A stretch of 64,000 nucleotides of DNA, from positions 496,001 through 560,000 of the forward strand of contig NW_021636585.1 in assembly GCF_004799145.2 (NCBI RefSeq), written 5' to 3'. The notes under the pieces were generated by a model that did no database searches, was not told the DNA's origin, and saw nothing but the letters and a program-made list of their open reading frames with translations. How positions within the stretch are numbered: the first letter of the stretch is position 1; every line of letters starts with the position of its first letter. This DNA comes from Neltuma alba (Eukaryota > Streptophyta > Magnoliopsida > Fabales > Fabaceae). The position numbers were made by a program, and so were the translations under genes. Below are positions 37,104 to 47,703 of this stretch, piece after piece.

Positions 37104-40100
37104 TGTAATACCTTAATTTTCTATGTCAGCTGGGTCAAATTACGATAGCTTTAAACCCCTAAGCCATGTTTGATCCTGGAAATATTATACTCTTGCAGAA
37201 ATTTTCTTTATAGGGTTCAACTATATGGTAAGTTAATAATATTACTAACCTATCACCACACAGCCATTAAAGTAGATGGCATTCATTTGTTCACTTCAAG
37301 AGCCATAGTTTCCTATTTGTAGAAAATTTACATTCCATAAATTCATATAACTTCATGTCTACATATTTATATACACAGAGTGGTAGCCATACTTGGCTAA
37401 TAAAAAATTATAAGTTCAAACTACAAAAATATAAATCGATGACCAATTATACAAACAACTTGTTCTTTCAACCTTCTCAATTCCTTGCGATCACCACACT
37501 CTTGTTGTTCGAGCAACTTATCTTTGTTGTATGTCATGGAAGGAAAGGAGTAAGATTCTAAGAATCCTAGTAGTAGCAACAGTCTATCATACACATATAC
37601 AAGTTCACAAAGCATATAAAACAAGCCATGTAATAAGCACTCAGCAGATCAACATATCCAACAAGGTTCACATGGCATATACAGTTTAACATGGATCACA
37701 GTTCTATTATTCACATAGAATGAGTTTGAGGGAACACACAATTCTAGCATTTACATAGAATAAGAGTTCTAGGAAACACATAGTTCCAGTATTCACAGAG
37801 AATATGAGCTCAAGGGAACACAGTTCCAATATTCACACAAAATACGAGTTCAAGGGAATACACAGTTCTAGTATTCACACAAAATACCAGTTCAAGGGAA
37901 TACACAGTTCTAATATTCACACAGACATACAATTCCAAAGTTCACACAGAATACAAGTTTCCATCATTCGTAATCGAGCACACAGCTCCTATAATCAAAA
38001 CCACCGTTCATAATCGAGCACACAGCTCCTGTAATCAAAACCACCGTTCATAATCGAGCACACAGCTCCTGTAATCAAAACCACCGTTCATAATCGAGCA
38101 TATAGCTCCTGTAATCCCATTCATAATCGAGCAAACAACTCTCGTAGTCAAAAGCACCATATATACATTAAAGAATATAGGTACTATGACACAAATAGAC
38201 ATGCAGAGCTATTGTATAAGTATATGAGAGAAAGAGTTACTACTTAAGCCCCTTCTTCTGATTTACTTTTTCTAGATTTCGTCTTTACTTGCTCTCTTGG
38301 TAGGCTTGGGCATATATTAAATCTTATAGTATAATTTCACATATAAATGGGTCAATGCTTAGTCCATTTAGCTTCTATTATTCAAAATATAACTTTTCGA
38401 CCCATTAATGAACTTCATTTCTTTTTATTTAATAGTTGCTAGACAATATTTTTATATTTATATTCATTAATTTATTTAAAGACATTCAAAATGGCTTTGC
38501 CTTCTCTCAATCCTAATTCTCTGAGTTTTCCCCCCTTTTTAATAACTAATCATCTTGGTTTTAAAAAAAAAAAAACTTTGTATTTAACTTTTACTTTTAA
38601 GAACAATTTCCTAAGTAAATATCTGGAGGCACCTGGTTAATATTTAAGAGCAACCAGTATATTAACTTGCTTATTATATGACTAGTTGATATCATTATAT
38701 AATAATAGCAATATTATTCAAATTTCAAGAGCATCGAACAACTAACTCCTTTTATGTTTTAAAAAAGAAATCTGATTTTCTCAGCACCCCAAAACACACG
38801 CAAATATCTAATGCTCCATTATTCTCATTCATAGTATTTAAACTTTCCTTCTCTTTTCCAGCATGATTCCCAAAACTCCACAAAAAGGAACAAAAGCTTT
38901 TAACTTCAAAATTGTCTCTCCTCCACTGTACCCAACATCTCATACTAGAATTAGTAACCAAATCATAGTCTTCTATTCATTATATTAAAATAAGATGCTT
39001 CAAAACCAGAACAGGGAGTCCAAAAGAAAGAAAGAAAGAAAAATAAAATTACAGAACATCGAACCCAGACACAACAGTCAACATGCGACCCGAAGACATA
39101 CATATATACTGTATTTCCTTCTTCATTCACACCCAAAACTCAACGCCATTCTCTAGATTCATTGGACCCCTGTTTTGGTAACTCACAACCCAGCAACATT
39201 AAGCAACATGCAACCAAGAAAACATGCTTCTTCTAGCCTTTTATCAGTGAACCCGGCGACCATAATCAGAACCAAGCGAGCTTAGTTCGATTATTTTCTT
39301 GTTCTTTAACTTCTCTCTCTAAAACGGATTTCCATCCCCCAAACCTCACCCAAAACGTAGCCACAGAAAGAAATAAGGTTGGAATGGTGCTTAGGAGGCT
39401 TACCTTGATCAAGATCGCCGGTTGCATGCAAGGAAAATGCCCTCCGATTAACTTCTTCTTCCTCGCTCCCTCTCGTCTTTCTCGGTCTCCCTCCCTCTCT
39501 GTAATTTCTTTGGTCTGATGGAAATAGAAGGGAAGGAGGAGTTTCAGATGAGTTGAATGAGCTGGGGAATCTCAAAAAGACCATTTTACCCCTCTAACCT
39601 TTCTTATTTCCAATTTCATCCTTTCACTAAATTTCTGAAATCATAGAATAAGTCCAGAAATTTTTCCATAATGTTTTGTTTGGATTTTCCTTCTCCATTA
39701 TCTTCTTTGACCTGTAAAATAATTTTTCTAAAAATTTCGGGTAAATAATTAACTCCCTTCTTGAATTTTTTTAAGAATATAGCCCTTAATTCCATACATT
39801 AATCCTTAATTCATTTTAAGGATTTTATGCCTCTATTAGCTCCTTTATCTCATAAAATAATTATCCTAAAATTTTTAGTTCAAATATAAACCTCTAGCTA
39901 TTTTCCTTCAATTTTCGAGAAAATTTGTCATTTTAACTATCGCAATTAACTCTAGAATTATTTAAGCTATTTTGGGAAAAATAAACTTTTTCATAAAATT
40001 TCTAAGTCCTTGAAATAAATGTTCCATAATTTTTTCCAAATTTTCCTGGGCTTTAAATAATTTAGTAAATTTTCTTTGCTACTTTTCCCGAATGTGAAAA

Positions 40101-40115
40101 ATTCAGGGTGTTACA
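37104..40115. mobile_element. Solo LTR (3,012 bp), gypsy-like, with perfect 5-bp target duplication
   Basis: It starts TGTAATACC and ends GGTGTTACA (TG...CA, short terminal inverted repeat with one mismatch) and is flanked by CATGC on both sides. Removing it joins the LINE frame smoothly (peptide WHAIS...RMCQPKENG). No integrase, protease or second LTR is inside. It contains two minisatellites (37,700-38,140). The TGTAAYACC terminus and large size resemble LTRs of plant Ty3/gypsy chromoviruses. The lineage is inference. Confidence 0.85.
37700..38140. repeat. Two adjacent minisatellites inside the LTR
   Basis: 37,700-37,950 has a unit of about 42 bp with 'cacagttc(t/c)a' and 'ttcacacaaaata'. 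37,955-38,130 has a unit of 40 bp with 'cgttcataatcgagcacaca' and 'gctcctgtaatc', about four copies, two of them identical. Confidence 0.85.
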
Positions 40116-40120
40116 CATGC
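40116..40120. repeat. Target-site duplication of the solo LTR, right
   Basis: CATGC, matching 37,099-37,103. Confidence 0.9.
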
Positions 40121-40412
40121 CATCTCTTTTTTCGCTCCGAGTTCCCCTAGATGAATTAGCGCTCCTTCCTTTCTATGTTTGCGATAATACCTTTGGGGAT
40201 CTTATGATGTTGCATGGAGTATTAAGCCATAAAGCTGACTATAGATTTGACCAAAGTCATGTACCCACCATTGGTAAGCTCGAAACTTTCTACCCTTGGA
40301 GTCTTCTCTGTTCCCGTTGCACTATGACTTTATATCTCTCTGTCTTTTGGGGAAGGACAGTTCTGCACCAAGATATCACCCTAACTCATCCACCTGCTTG
40401 AATTGACTTCTA

Positions 40413-40876
40413 CTACAAATTTCCCTCCTGGTGGTACTGGGAACATTGAGGGAGAAATAGATAACAGTTTTCTCTTGACTTTATGCCCCATAGCTTGTCA
40501 AAAACCTGCAAACAATTCAAAATAATGTTCAGTTGATTAATATCAGCTTCTGCAAATAACACGAAGTCATCTGCAAACATCATATGCGAAATAATTGGTC
40601 TTTTTTTACCTACTCTCAAGCTTCTCCACTTTCGCTTGCACTCTGTCTAGGATCATATGAGTGAGTTTCCCCATGCGAAGCACAAAGAGATCAGGAGAGA
40701 GAGGGTCCCCTTGTTGAAATCCCTTGGAAGTTTTGAAGCTGCTCAATTTCCCTCCATGCCACAAAATACCCTTCTTCTTCCTCAGAGTGCAGTATTTCAT
40801 TTACAATTATAATATCATCATGAATATTCCTACCTGGTAGAAAGCTAACTTGGTAAGGTGATACTAGATCCACCAT
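40413..40876 (-). pseudogene. LINE reverse transcriptase domain, broken
   Basis: Peptides SPYQVSFLPGRNIHDDIIIV, KTSKGFQQGDPLSPDLF and HMMFADDFVLFAEA occur in order across at least two frames. FADD is the catalytic YxDD-type motif of non-LTR reverse transcriptases. The region between 40,876 and 41,218 is partly lost. Confidence 0.85.
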
Positions 40877-41895
40877 ATGCTCTTAAGTCTCATGATTGTA
40901 ATCTTTGATACACATTTATAAACTACATTGCACACTTATATAGGTCAAAACTGACTCACATGCTTAGGCTGGTCTACTTTTGGGATAAGGATCCCATTAG
41001 ATCCCAACAACGTTAAAAGAATAGAGCCTAAAACTCGCTTTAAAACCTTCTATAGCAAACATGGTATTTTTAACTTCCTCATCTATGGTGTCCCCATCAA
41101 TATAATCCCACTCCTCCTTCTGAATTGTTGGCCAAGAATGTTCATTGCAAGCCCACTTATGATGAAACTCTTGCTCCGTAAACAGTTCTTGGAAATGTTT
41201 GTTGATTAACTCTTCCACTTCATCTTAGCCTTCCACCCAATTGTTGTGGTTATCTTTTAGCATAGAGACCTTATTCCTCTTTCTTCTAGTGGTTGTATTT
41301 GCATGATAATAGGAGGTATTTCAAGGCCATTGTGTTCTTGCCTTTTGAAACCAAAGAAGTTCTTCCTTTTCTAGTATATCACTCAGCTCCTCTTGTAACT
41401 CTTTTTCCAATTTTTCTAGAAATAGGTTCTTTTGGTTTTGGGTGGCTTATTGTATACCATTTAGTCTCCGCAGTAGTTCACATTTCTTTTTTCCAATATG
41501 TCCAAATGAATTTTCATTCCAGTCCAATAAACTTGGCACCAGATCGTTTAGCTCATCTTGAATTTCCTTCTCACATGTCCAGTTGTTATACGAACTACAA
41601 TTTTGAAATCTTTATGCTTCACCCAAATTGCTTCAAACTGAAAAGGTTGTCGTCAAGCGTTCTGCTTCTGGCCCTTTAAGTTAATGTGGAGACGGTGGTG
41701 ATCTGAATGCAGCCTTGTCCCCACTCGAGCTACCGCATCGCAATATAGGTTTTGCCAATAAGTATTGCACATTACTCTATCAAGTTTCTTGTATAGCCTT
41801 GAACTCAGCCCCACTCTTGGTCCTCTCTAGGTGTACCTTGCATCTTCAATGTGTAAATGAATCAGGTTGCATGTATCAATTTTTGCATAGAACCT

Positions 41896-42162
41896 TTAGC
41901 ATCTTCGTTCATTTATCCCTTTTCCACCACGTGGCTCATTGTTTGACTTAATATCATTGAAATCTCCTATTAGGAGCCACAGGGTGGACATTGTTTTTGC
42001 TAAGTTTTCTAGTTTCTCCCATAGATCATCTCTTCTTTCGACTTCCTTAGGACTTGCATAAATTATGGTAAACAACCGGCTGTTTTTTTCCAATACTTGA
42101 GATTTCACAATACAAAAATTGCTTGTGGCATTGGAGATCCTTGATTTCAATTGATTCATCAT
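41896..42162 (-). pseudogene. LINE endonuclease domain, partial
   Basis: Open 88-codon frame with IIYASPKEVERRDDLWEKL and LLIGDFNDIKSNNEPRGG, the GDFN motif of apurinic-type endonucleases used for target-primed reverse transcription. The rest of the domain (up to about 42,500) is frameshifted. Confidence 0.8.
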
Positions 42163-42732
42163 CCCACAAAATCCAAATTGCCCCAGACATCCTGCGCTTC
42201 TTCTATCACTTGCAATCTGAACCCCATGTGTTTAATGGTAGCAGGGGAGCTCCCAAGTCAATCTCAACGCACGTCCTAGCGCACATTGTTCGATCTTTAC
42301 TCGGAGTCATCTCATTGACACAAATAGGACTTCCAAACTTGGTCCCCAGGTCATAGGACAACTTCTTATTGTAATAGTCTCCGGTGAGCCCAGGTAATCT
42401 AACCCAGACTTCACCTCTTTGTAGCTTCTCAACCCTGCCATGTTTGAACTGTTAAGTAGTGGTTTTTGGCTAACTATGACCCTTTTTCCAAAAAAAAAAG
42501 TAATAATCACCCATTTCCTGGAAGGTGGCTAGTAGATACCCAATATCTATATAAGAGATGTCGACCTTACCAGCTTTCCCCCGCATTAATTGCACTTTTC
42601 GTCATAACTGCATAAAGCCAATTGCTTCTCCCAGCAATTTAATAATGAGAGAGTTCTACCAGCTATGAGCCAGATGCCTCCTTTCCTTTTCTGAGGAAAC
42701 TAGGATAGGGCCTCTCGTTGAATCTATGATTT

Positions 42733-43155
42733 TTAGCCTTCTAACAGTTCCTCGTCATTGTAGAATAATAAATTCCCATCCCATACTTTCTCTTCTTTCT
42801 TTGCTCTACTATGGTTAGTCTTCGGTTTCAAAACTTCACTGTATGAGAGTGGTTGTTGTGGTGTGGGTATTGGTTGTACAACCACATTATCCTCCAGCAT
42901 CCATTCTTCCTCACATGGTTTTAATGAACTCTGGCTAGTGAAATTTCCTATAGTTCTTTGCACTTTGCCTCTAGCTTCTGCTTTATTCTTCTCAATATCG
43001 TGGTCCATTGCTTCTAAGTTATTTTGCAAGGTTCTCCTCTCTATCTCTATCTCCCTTGTGCTTCTATTTGTATTAGCTAGGACTGAAGTTTCCACTTTAT
43101 CGACTGGAGGTCGATTAGGTGGTTGCTTGTCGTCAGTGACAGGCTGATCTTGCAT
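42733..43155 (-). pseudogene. LINE ORF1-like N-terminal region
   Basis: Open 140-codon frame, charged and low in hydrophobics (starts MQDQPVTDDKQPPNRPPVDK, contains PLSYSEVLKPK). This resembles the start of plant LINE ORF1/gag proteins with their SYSEVL-type motif. Assignment is mostly by position. Confidence 0.6.
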
Positions 43156-43261
43156 GAAAAACTCAGGGAATCTCTCTCTAACTTTCTCTCTCTATACGTT
43201 CTTGGTAAACTTTGCATATTTTAGGTTATATTTTAGGGTTTCTATCCTCAATATAAATAGG

Positions 43262-43778
43262 GAAAATTACATTCAGATTCTAAGTAATTCAAACGTTCAA
43301 ATTAATCTCGAGTCCTAAAAGACCGTGGGTGAGAGATTACATTTATATGTTGACCATTTTACCTTAAGCATCCTCCCTTGTCAATTCCAACTCCTTTACT
43401 TGTCAATTGTGCCTATAGAAATTATCACTTTTTGCTGCACACTAACTTGTCAATTAGGCCACAATAAGTTGTCATTTGGAGCATAGTGACTTACCAAATG
43501 AGCCACAATGAAGTGTCAGTACATGCCCTTTCACTTGACAATCTTACAACATGGAATAACAATCTGTATAGGCACAATTGACAAATAGAGTTGGAATTGA
43601 CAAAAAAGGGTGTTGAGAGTGCCAATTTATATGTCAATGAGGGCAAGACCGTTGATTCACAATTGCAATATCTCACCCACAGATTCTTAGGAACTTGAGA
43701 TTAATTTGAATATTTTAAGGGACCTTGCGATAATAAAATCTTTTATTTGGGACTTGAGTGTCATTTTTCCATATAAAT
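43262..43778. mobile_element. MITE-like element with terminal inverted repeats, copy 2
   Basis: Same element as 30,029-30,628: left 'cgttcaaattaatctcgagtc', right 'ggaacttgagattaatttgaa', interior 'acttgtcaatt' repeats. It lies 140 bp upstream of MADS exon 2 and next to the LINE 5' end. Confidence 0.7.
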
Positions 43779-43916
43779 ATCATGTATTCAATTTCCCATG
43801 TCCAAAGGGTTGGACTTCATAACGACTAAGGTTGTTTGGTTACATTTGTTTTTTTTAATGGGAAAAAAGACCTTATTCGTTTTTCTTTTTACTAATTGAC
43901 TCTTTCTTTATGGCAG

Positions 43917-43974
43917 CATGGAGTCTATTATTGAGCGCCGCAATCGCCTTACGAGGCCTGATTCAAAAGTCAAG
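43917..43974 (+). CDS. MADS-box gene, exon 2
   Basis: Preceded by a pyrimidine-rich tract and TATGGCAG. It begins C-ATG-GAG so that, joined to exon 1 (ending AG), it reads S-MESIIERRNRLTRPDSKVK. This is exactly where MIKC proteins read FASSSM...IERY, so the exon pairing is strong. It ends AAG/GTATTG in phase 0. At 58 nt it is about 20 nt shorter than usual for this exon. The next known acceptor on the same strand with a compatible phase and a long frame is 46,027, the NLR. No K-box exon was found between 43,975 and 46,000. Confidence 0.75.
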
Positions 43975-46005
43975 GTATTGCACGTACACTCCAAGTACTA
44001 TTCTCAAAGTAAATTATAATGTCTCTTCATACAAATTAAACCCAGCTACTAGACATTATTAAAGCATGGTTCCTATATATAAGCCAATATACAATTGTTA
44101 TCCAAGCAGAATTATAAAACATCGGAGAGACACTATTGACAACCAGAAGATATAGTTGGGCTATTATTCTGGGCTTAAACATGGCCCTTTTAGATTTTTT
44201 TTTTTAAAAAAAGCTTTTGCACTACATAAGAAAAACTCAAAAGTCAAATCTATAATCAATAAAAATTGAGTTTAATAGAAGGGCTAATCCCCCACAGTAT
44301 GGTGAACCAAGGATCAAATTTCCGTTGAGAAAAGTGGCCACATTTAGTACCTATTAAACTACGTACCTGGACTTTCTGAACTCCTGTGAATGGCTCAATT
44401 AAATTCTTGTTCAATTTCATCAAGATGGCTTCTAGGACCTCCTTCATGGTATTATTATTCTTTTGAACACTATTTGGACGAAGCGGAATCTAGCACTGCA
44501 TCAGGGTACTAGATGGCATCCGCTTAAGGTGATTCAGGAAATACAGGGACTTAACAACTTCACTCAAATTGCTTTTCAGTCTCACTCACCTTAGTATCTC
44601 AATCAGCAGAGTCTCAGGTTTGCGCCTAAATTAACCTTTCCCCACCCAATGGTTGGTGCATTTTCTTCTTGAAGAAAAGGAAGCTCGGACATCATGGATG
44701 CCATACTCTCACGTGCCTAAAATGCATCCCCACGATGTGTCTGATTTGATATAGAAAACACTCGGATCCACATCTCTTCTCATAATTATGCTTGAGTTTC
44801 CTCATTCTGAATTCTCTATTTTAGCAACACCATTGAACCGGAACAAGAAACTCTCCAGTTAATTTGTATCAACAAGATGACCATCAATCTTAATGGGAGC
44901 AATCTTCGAGCAAGCTTTGCTTGGCAAGACATCTTGCGTTTGCTTTCTTCTTTCTTAAGGGTTTCGGCTAGTATGTAGCTAATATTTCTATTTTCAACTC
45001 CTTCATTAGGTCTAACTTAATCTCTAATATTTATTATACGATGCAATAACTTTCTTCTTTAATATCATTTTGCCTTTTTATAAGGACAAAAACCATGAGA
45101 TGTTTTTTTTTTGGCCAACAAAATGAGATTTACAGCTGCAAGCCTGCAACCTCTTTTTTCGCAATATTTATGCATATTCTTTAAACTCTACACGTCTTTT
45201 AAAATTTTCCTTCCATTGTTATTTTTTTATACTTTTATTCCTCATTTTTTACCTAAAAAATGAAGTGCATTTTTATCATTTTATGTTGTGTTTATAATTC
45301 GGCGCAACTATTTAAATCAAACTATGAAATGTATAATGTAGCCAATGGTTTTTTCGATAGGCCCCTCAAACTTTATTTTTCATCTTATGATGATGTACAA
45401 GTCCTCCTTTAAAATATGAATCAAATTGTGAAATTCACAACTGCTCATCCTATCTGTTTTTTACGGGTCTTTTTTTTTTAAAAAAAAAAAACAATATGGG
45501 GATTACCATTTTAAATGGTTAAAACTAAGAATAATGAGTTGTATCGAGTTAAAGTTTAAAATTAAATTTCACTGCCTCAAAAGTATAGTTTTTGAGTTAC
45601 GCCGTGTACCAAGTTCAGATTAAGATGGGTTACTGGTACACTCAAGCAAAGATTTAGATTAATAATCTAAAGTGGCATACAAAATGCACAGCAAGAGAGG
45701 GGCACAATTGTTGGAGGCAACTACTTCTATTTATATAGTTAGGTGGAGGAAAAATATCCCTATCTTAGAAAAATGGTTCACAATATCAGTGAATTAACTG
45801 TGATAGATTTATCATAATCTTTCCCAATATCTCAATTAATGAGATAGCATATTATTTATTTATATCCTAATTTATTTATATTACTTTAGTGAAAAGCCTG
45901 ATTGAATATTCCGCGGTCTTGATCTGAGATATTTAAAGACCAAGTTACAACCGATTTGGAACTAAAAGATAGTTTGTTGTTCAAAAATATTCCTTGGTAG
46001 ATGTA
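43975..46005 (+). other. Region between MADS exon 2 and the NLR frame
   Basis: No K-box. 44,240-44,960 has minus-strand coding-like remnants (see separate entry). The rest is AT-rich. If a chimeric transcript exists this would be a 2.05-kb intron (GT at 43,975, AG ending at 46,026). Confidence 0.45.
44240..44960 (-). pseudogene. Unidentified coding-like remnant
   Basis: GC-richer, codon-like texture on the minus strand. Short open pieces include KACSKIAPIKIDGHLVDTN (near 44,890) and RDVDPSVFYIKSDTSWGC (near 44,760), separated by stops, and an open 63-codon frame at 44,256-44,447. I do not recognise the family. Retroelement or captured gene relic are both possible. Confidence 0.3.
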
Positions 46006-47703
46006 ATGAATAGAGTTATTTCGCAGGAAAACAAAAGACCTGATTCTTGTTCGAGTAAGATGGAGGTTAGAGCTCATGAGCCAATGAATTTAGATGACAG
46101 TGACGATGGCTTGTCATATGGCATCATCAAATCACGCCGATCGCCCAGAAAGCCTTCAAATTTCGTGGGAGCGCAGAAGAATCCATTGTTGAGGTTAGAC
46201 AGAATAAGAGATGTTGTCAGCCTCTGGTTGAGTTATCCTGTTAGAACAGTGCATGATAGCAAACTTAAGACATGGATTCATCAACTTTCGAATGCGCATG
46301 GCTCAGTAGCAGAAAAGTACAGTCTGATCCTTGAGGACCCGCTCCATTACTTGGAAGACCTTGTACCAATGGAAATGTTGATGGAGAATGAGACAGAAGC
46401 AATTTGTAGTCCCATGGTTGATCAAAATAAGATACCAGATGCTATTCTCAATTTAGCTGCTGATCTTGCTATAAATCAGCTGGTTCAAATCTTACTTTTT
46501 GGGGATGGTCATGCGCTCAACATTCGCCGTGTCATGATTCGTACCAGAAATAATGCAGAACGAAGACAAGTTTTTGAAAAACTGAAAGTGGTACTAAAAG
46601 ATATGGAAGATCTGCCTCGTTTTAATGAAATCTTTCATGGAGTTTTGTGGATTGATGTGTCAATGAGTCAAAGCCAAGTAAACGTAGAGGCTTATGCTAA
46701 GCAACAAGTCGATCTGCAGCTTCGCCAGTTGTCAAGGATCGGGAAGAGTGATCACCAAAGCATGATTCGAAAGAAATATTTAGTGGTTGTTTTCGATGGG
46801 TATGCTGAGAAAACTATAGATATGAGGAAATTGAATTTGCCTATAGGTGAGGCTGTTATGGTGTTGATTACCACTGAATCTCGAGAGCAAGCAAATGATA
46901 AAAGAACAAAAGCGATAGATCTGGCAATCAGTACAAATGATCATTTGTTGCCATGGAGAGTCTTTTGTCAAACCGTAGGCAATGAGCTTGTCTTCTCCTA
47001 TGGTGCCCTCCAGGAAATTGCAGTACGCATAGTTCAAGAATGTGGTGGCCATCTTTTAGCCATTGTCCTTCTGGCGAAGTCATTGAAGAATGTGAAAGAT
47101 GTCAAATTCTGGGAACTTGCACTCTACAAATTGTGCTGCCTTAATCCTTCTTATGACATGAATATGTTTCAGGATATAAGCAAAGTTACGGTTACTACAT
47201 TCATAAACTTTATCTGGAATGATATGGATCAAACGCTGAAGCATTGCCTCATGAGTTGCTTATTCATCCCTGATATCAAAATCGGTAAGTTCTCAACTGA
47301 ATTGGTGCATCATTGGATTTCTTATCAGTTAACAGATGATCGAGAAGCCATGCATATCTTGACCGAGCTTGTAGAACGCTCTGTCTTGATCAGAGATCAA
47401 TCAAATGATTTGTATGTCCAGTTGCCCGAGGACACATATGCTATTTTGCATTCATTGAACACCCTAACCCCGTTGTTCATGAAGAAATCTGGATTAGGGT
47501 TGACAGAGCCACCTAAGGATGAGGAATGGCATAGTGTTGTGCATATGGAACTTGCAAACAATAAACTTGCTGAGCTGCCTTTGTCTCCAAGCAACCCTGA
47601 ACTCAAAGTGTTATTGTTGCAGGGAAATGTTGATTTAACAAGAGTGCCAAATACGTTTTTGTTAAATGCCCTTGCTTACGATCCTAGACTTATCTTACAC
47701 TAG
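46006..47703 (+). CDS. NLR-WRKY part 1: N-terminal and P-loop-less NB-ARC region
   Basis: 565 codons from the ATG. Residues about 28-35 are acidic and 42-52 basic (KSRRSPRKPSN, possible nuclear-localisation signal). At about 173-190, where the P-loop should be, it reads IRRVMIRTRNNAERRQVF with no GxGK(T/S). Later NB-ARC motifs persist: kinase-2-like KKYLVVVFDGY (about 256-266), VLITTES (about 286-292), LLPWRVF (about 315-321) and ECGGHLLAIVLLAKSL (about 345-360) in the GLPL position. The paralog at 55 kb also lacks the P-loop, so the loss predates the duplication. ATP binding is therefore unlikely. Sensor NLRs with integrated domains often dispense with it. The final 13 residues (from about 47,664) are out of frame with the LRR. 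Confidence 0.8.
   Translation: MNRVISQENKRPDSCSSKMEVRAHEPMNLDDSDDGLSYGIIKSRRSPRKPSNFVGAQKNPLLRLDRIRDVVSLWLSYPVRTVHDSKLKTWIHQLSNAHGSVAEKYSLILEDPLHYLEDLVPMEMLMENETEAICSPMVDQNKIPDAILNLAADLAINQLVQILLFGDGHALNIRRVMIRTRNNAERRQVFEKLKVVLKDMEDLPRFNEIFHGVLWIDVSMSQSQVNVEAYAKQQVDLQLRQLSRIGKSDHQSMIRKKYLVVVFDGYAEKTIDMRKLNLPIGEAVMVLITTESREQANDKRTKAIDLAISTNDHLLPWRVFCQTVGNELVFSYGALQEIAVRIVQECGGHLLAIVLLAKSLKNVKDVKFWELALYKLCCLNPSYDMNMFQDISKVTVTTFINFIWNDMDQTLKHCLMSCLFIPDIKIGKFSTELVHHWISYQLTDDREAMHILTELVERSVLIRDQSNDLYVQLPEDTYAILHSLNTLTPLFMKKSGLGLTEPPKDEEWHSVVHMELANNKLAELPLSPSNPELKVLLLQGNVDLTRVPNTFLLNALAYDPRLILH

Larger units (their letters stand above)
35740..43190 (-). mobile_element. Decayed LINE (plant L1-type non-LTR retrotransposon), interrupted by a solo LTR
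   Basis: On the minus strand the order is an ORF1-like region (about 43,155-42,733), an endonuclease with IGDFNDI (about 42,162-41,896), a reverse transcriptase (QQGDPLSPDLF near 40,730 and FADDFVLFAEA near 40,570), a zinc-knuckle-like region near 36,560, and an RNase H-like C-terminus (36,148-35,801). Past the RNase H part come TTTGCCCCTTTGTTTCACCCC and an (AAT)n tail near 35,740, the usual 3' end of such elements. Many stops and frameshifts make it inactive. It is antisense to the MADS gene. Between 37,104 and 40,115 it is split by a later LTR insertion. Exact 5' end and target duplication were not determined. Confidence 0.9.
31913..43916 (+). other. 12.0-kb intron between MADS exons 1 and 2
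   Basis: The donor is AG/GTATGT and the acceptor TTTATGGCAG/C, joining AG with C to make a serine codon in phase 2. It holds an (ATT)n run, a MITE, a 42-bp minisatellite, a decayed antisense LINE, a solo LTR nested in the LINE, and a second copy of the 30-kb TIR element. Large first introns are common in regulated MADS genes. Here most of the length is transposon. Confidence 0.7.

Noticed and set aside
37700..38140. CRISPR-like spaced repeats
   Set aside because: The units are directly adjacent and nearly identical throughout, with no variable spacers. It is a minisatellite inside an LTR in a plant nuclear sequence.
39306..39584. 92-codon minus-strand frame in the solo LTR
   Set aside because: It lies in the R/U5-like, GC-richer part of the LTR and has no known domain. 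LTRs often contain such frames by chance.
40108..40401. 97-codon plus-strand frame
   Set aside because: It is the shadow of the antisense LINE reverse transcriptase region and also crosses the LTR boundary.
43975..46000. K-box exons of the MADS gene
   Set aside because: Both strands were read for the leucine-heptad K-box pattern and none was found.
45994..46005. A start upstream of the ATG at 46,006 for the NLR
   Set aside because: The only earlier in-frame candidate is TTG, which is not a usual nuclear start codon. Either the ATG at 46,006 or splicing into 46,027 is more likely.
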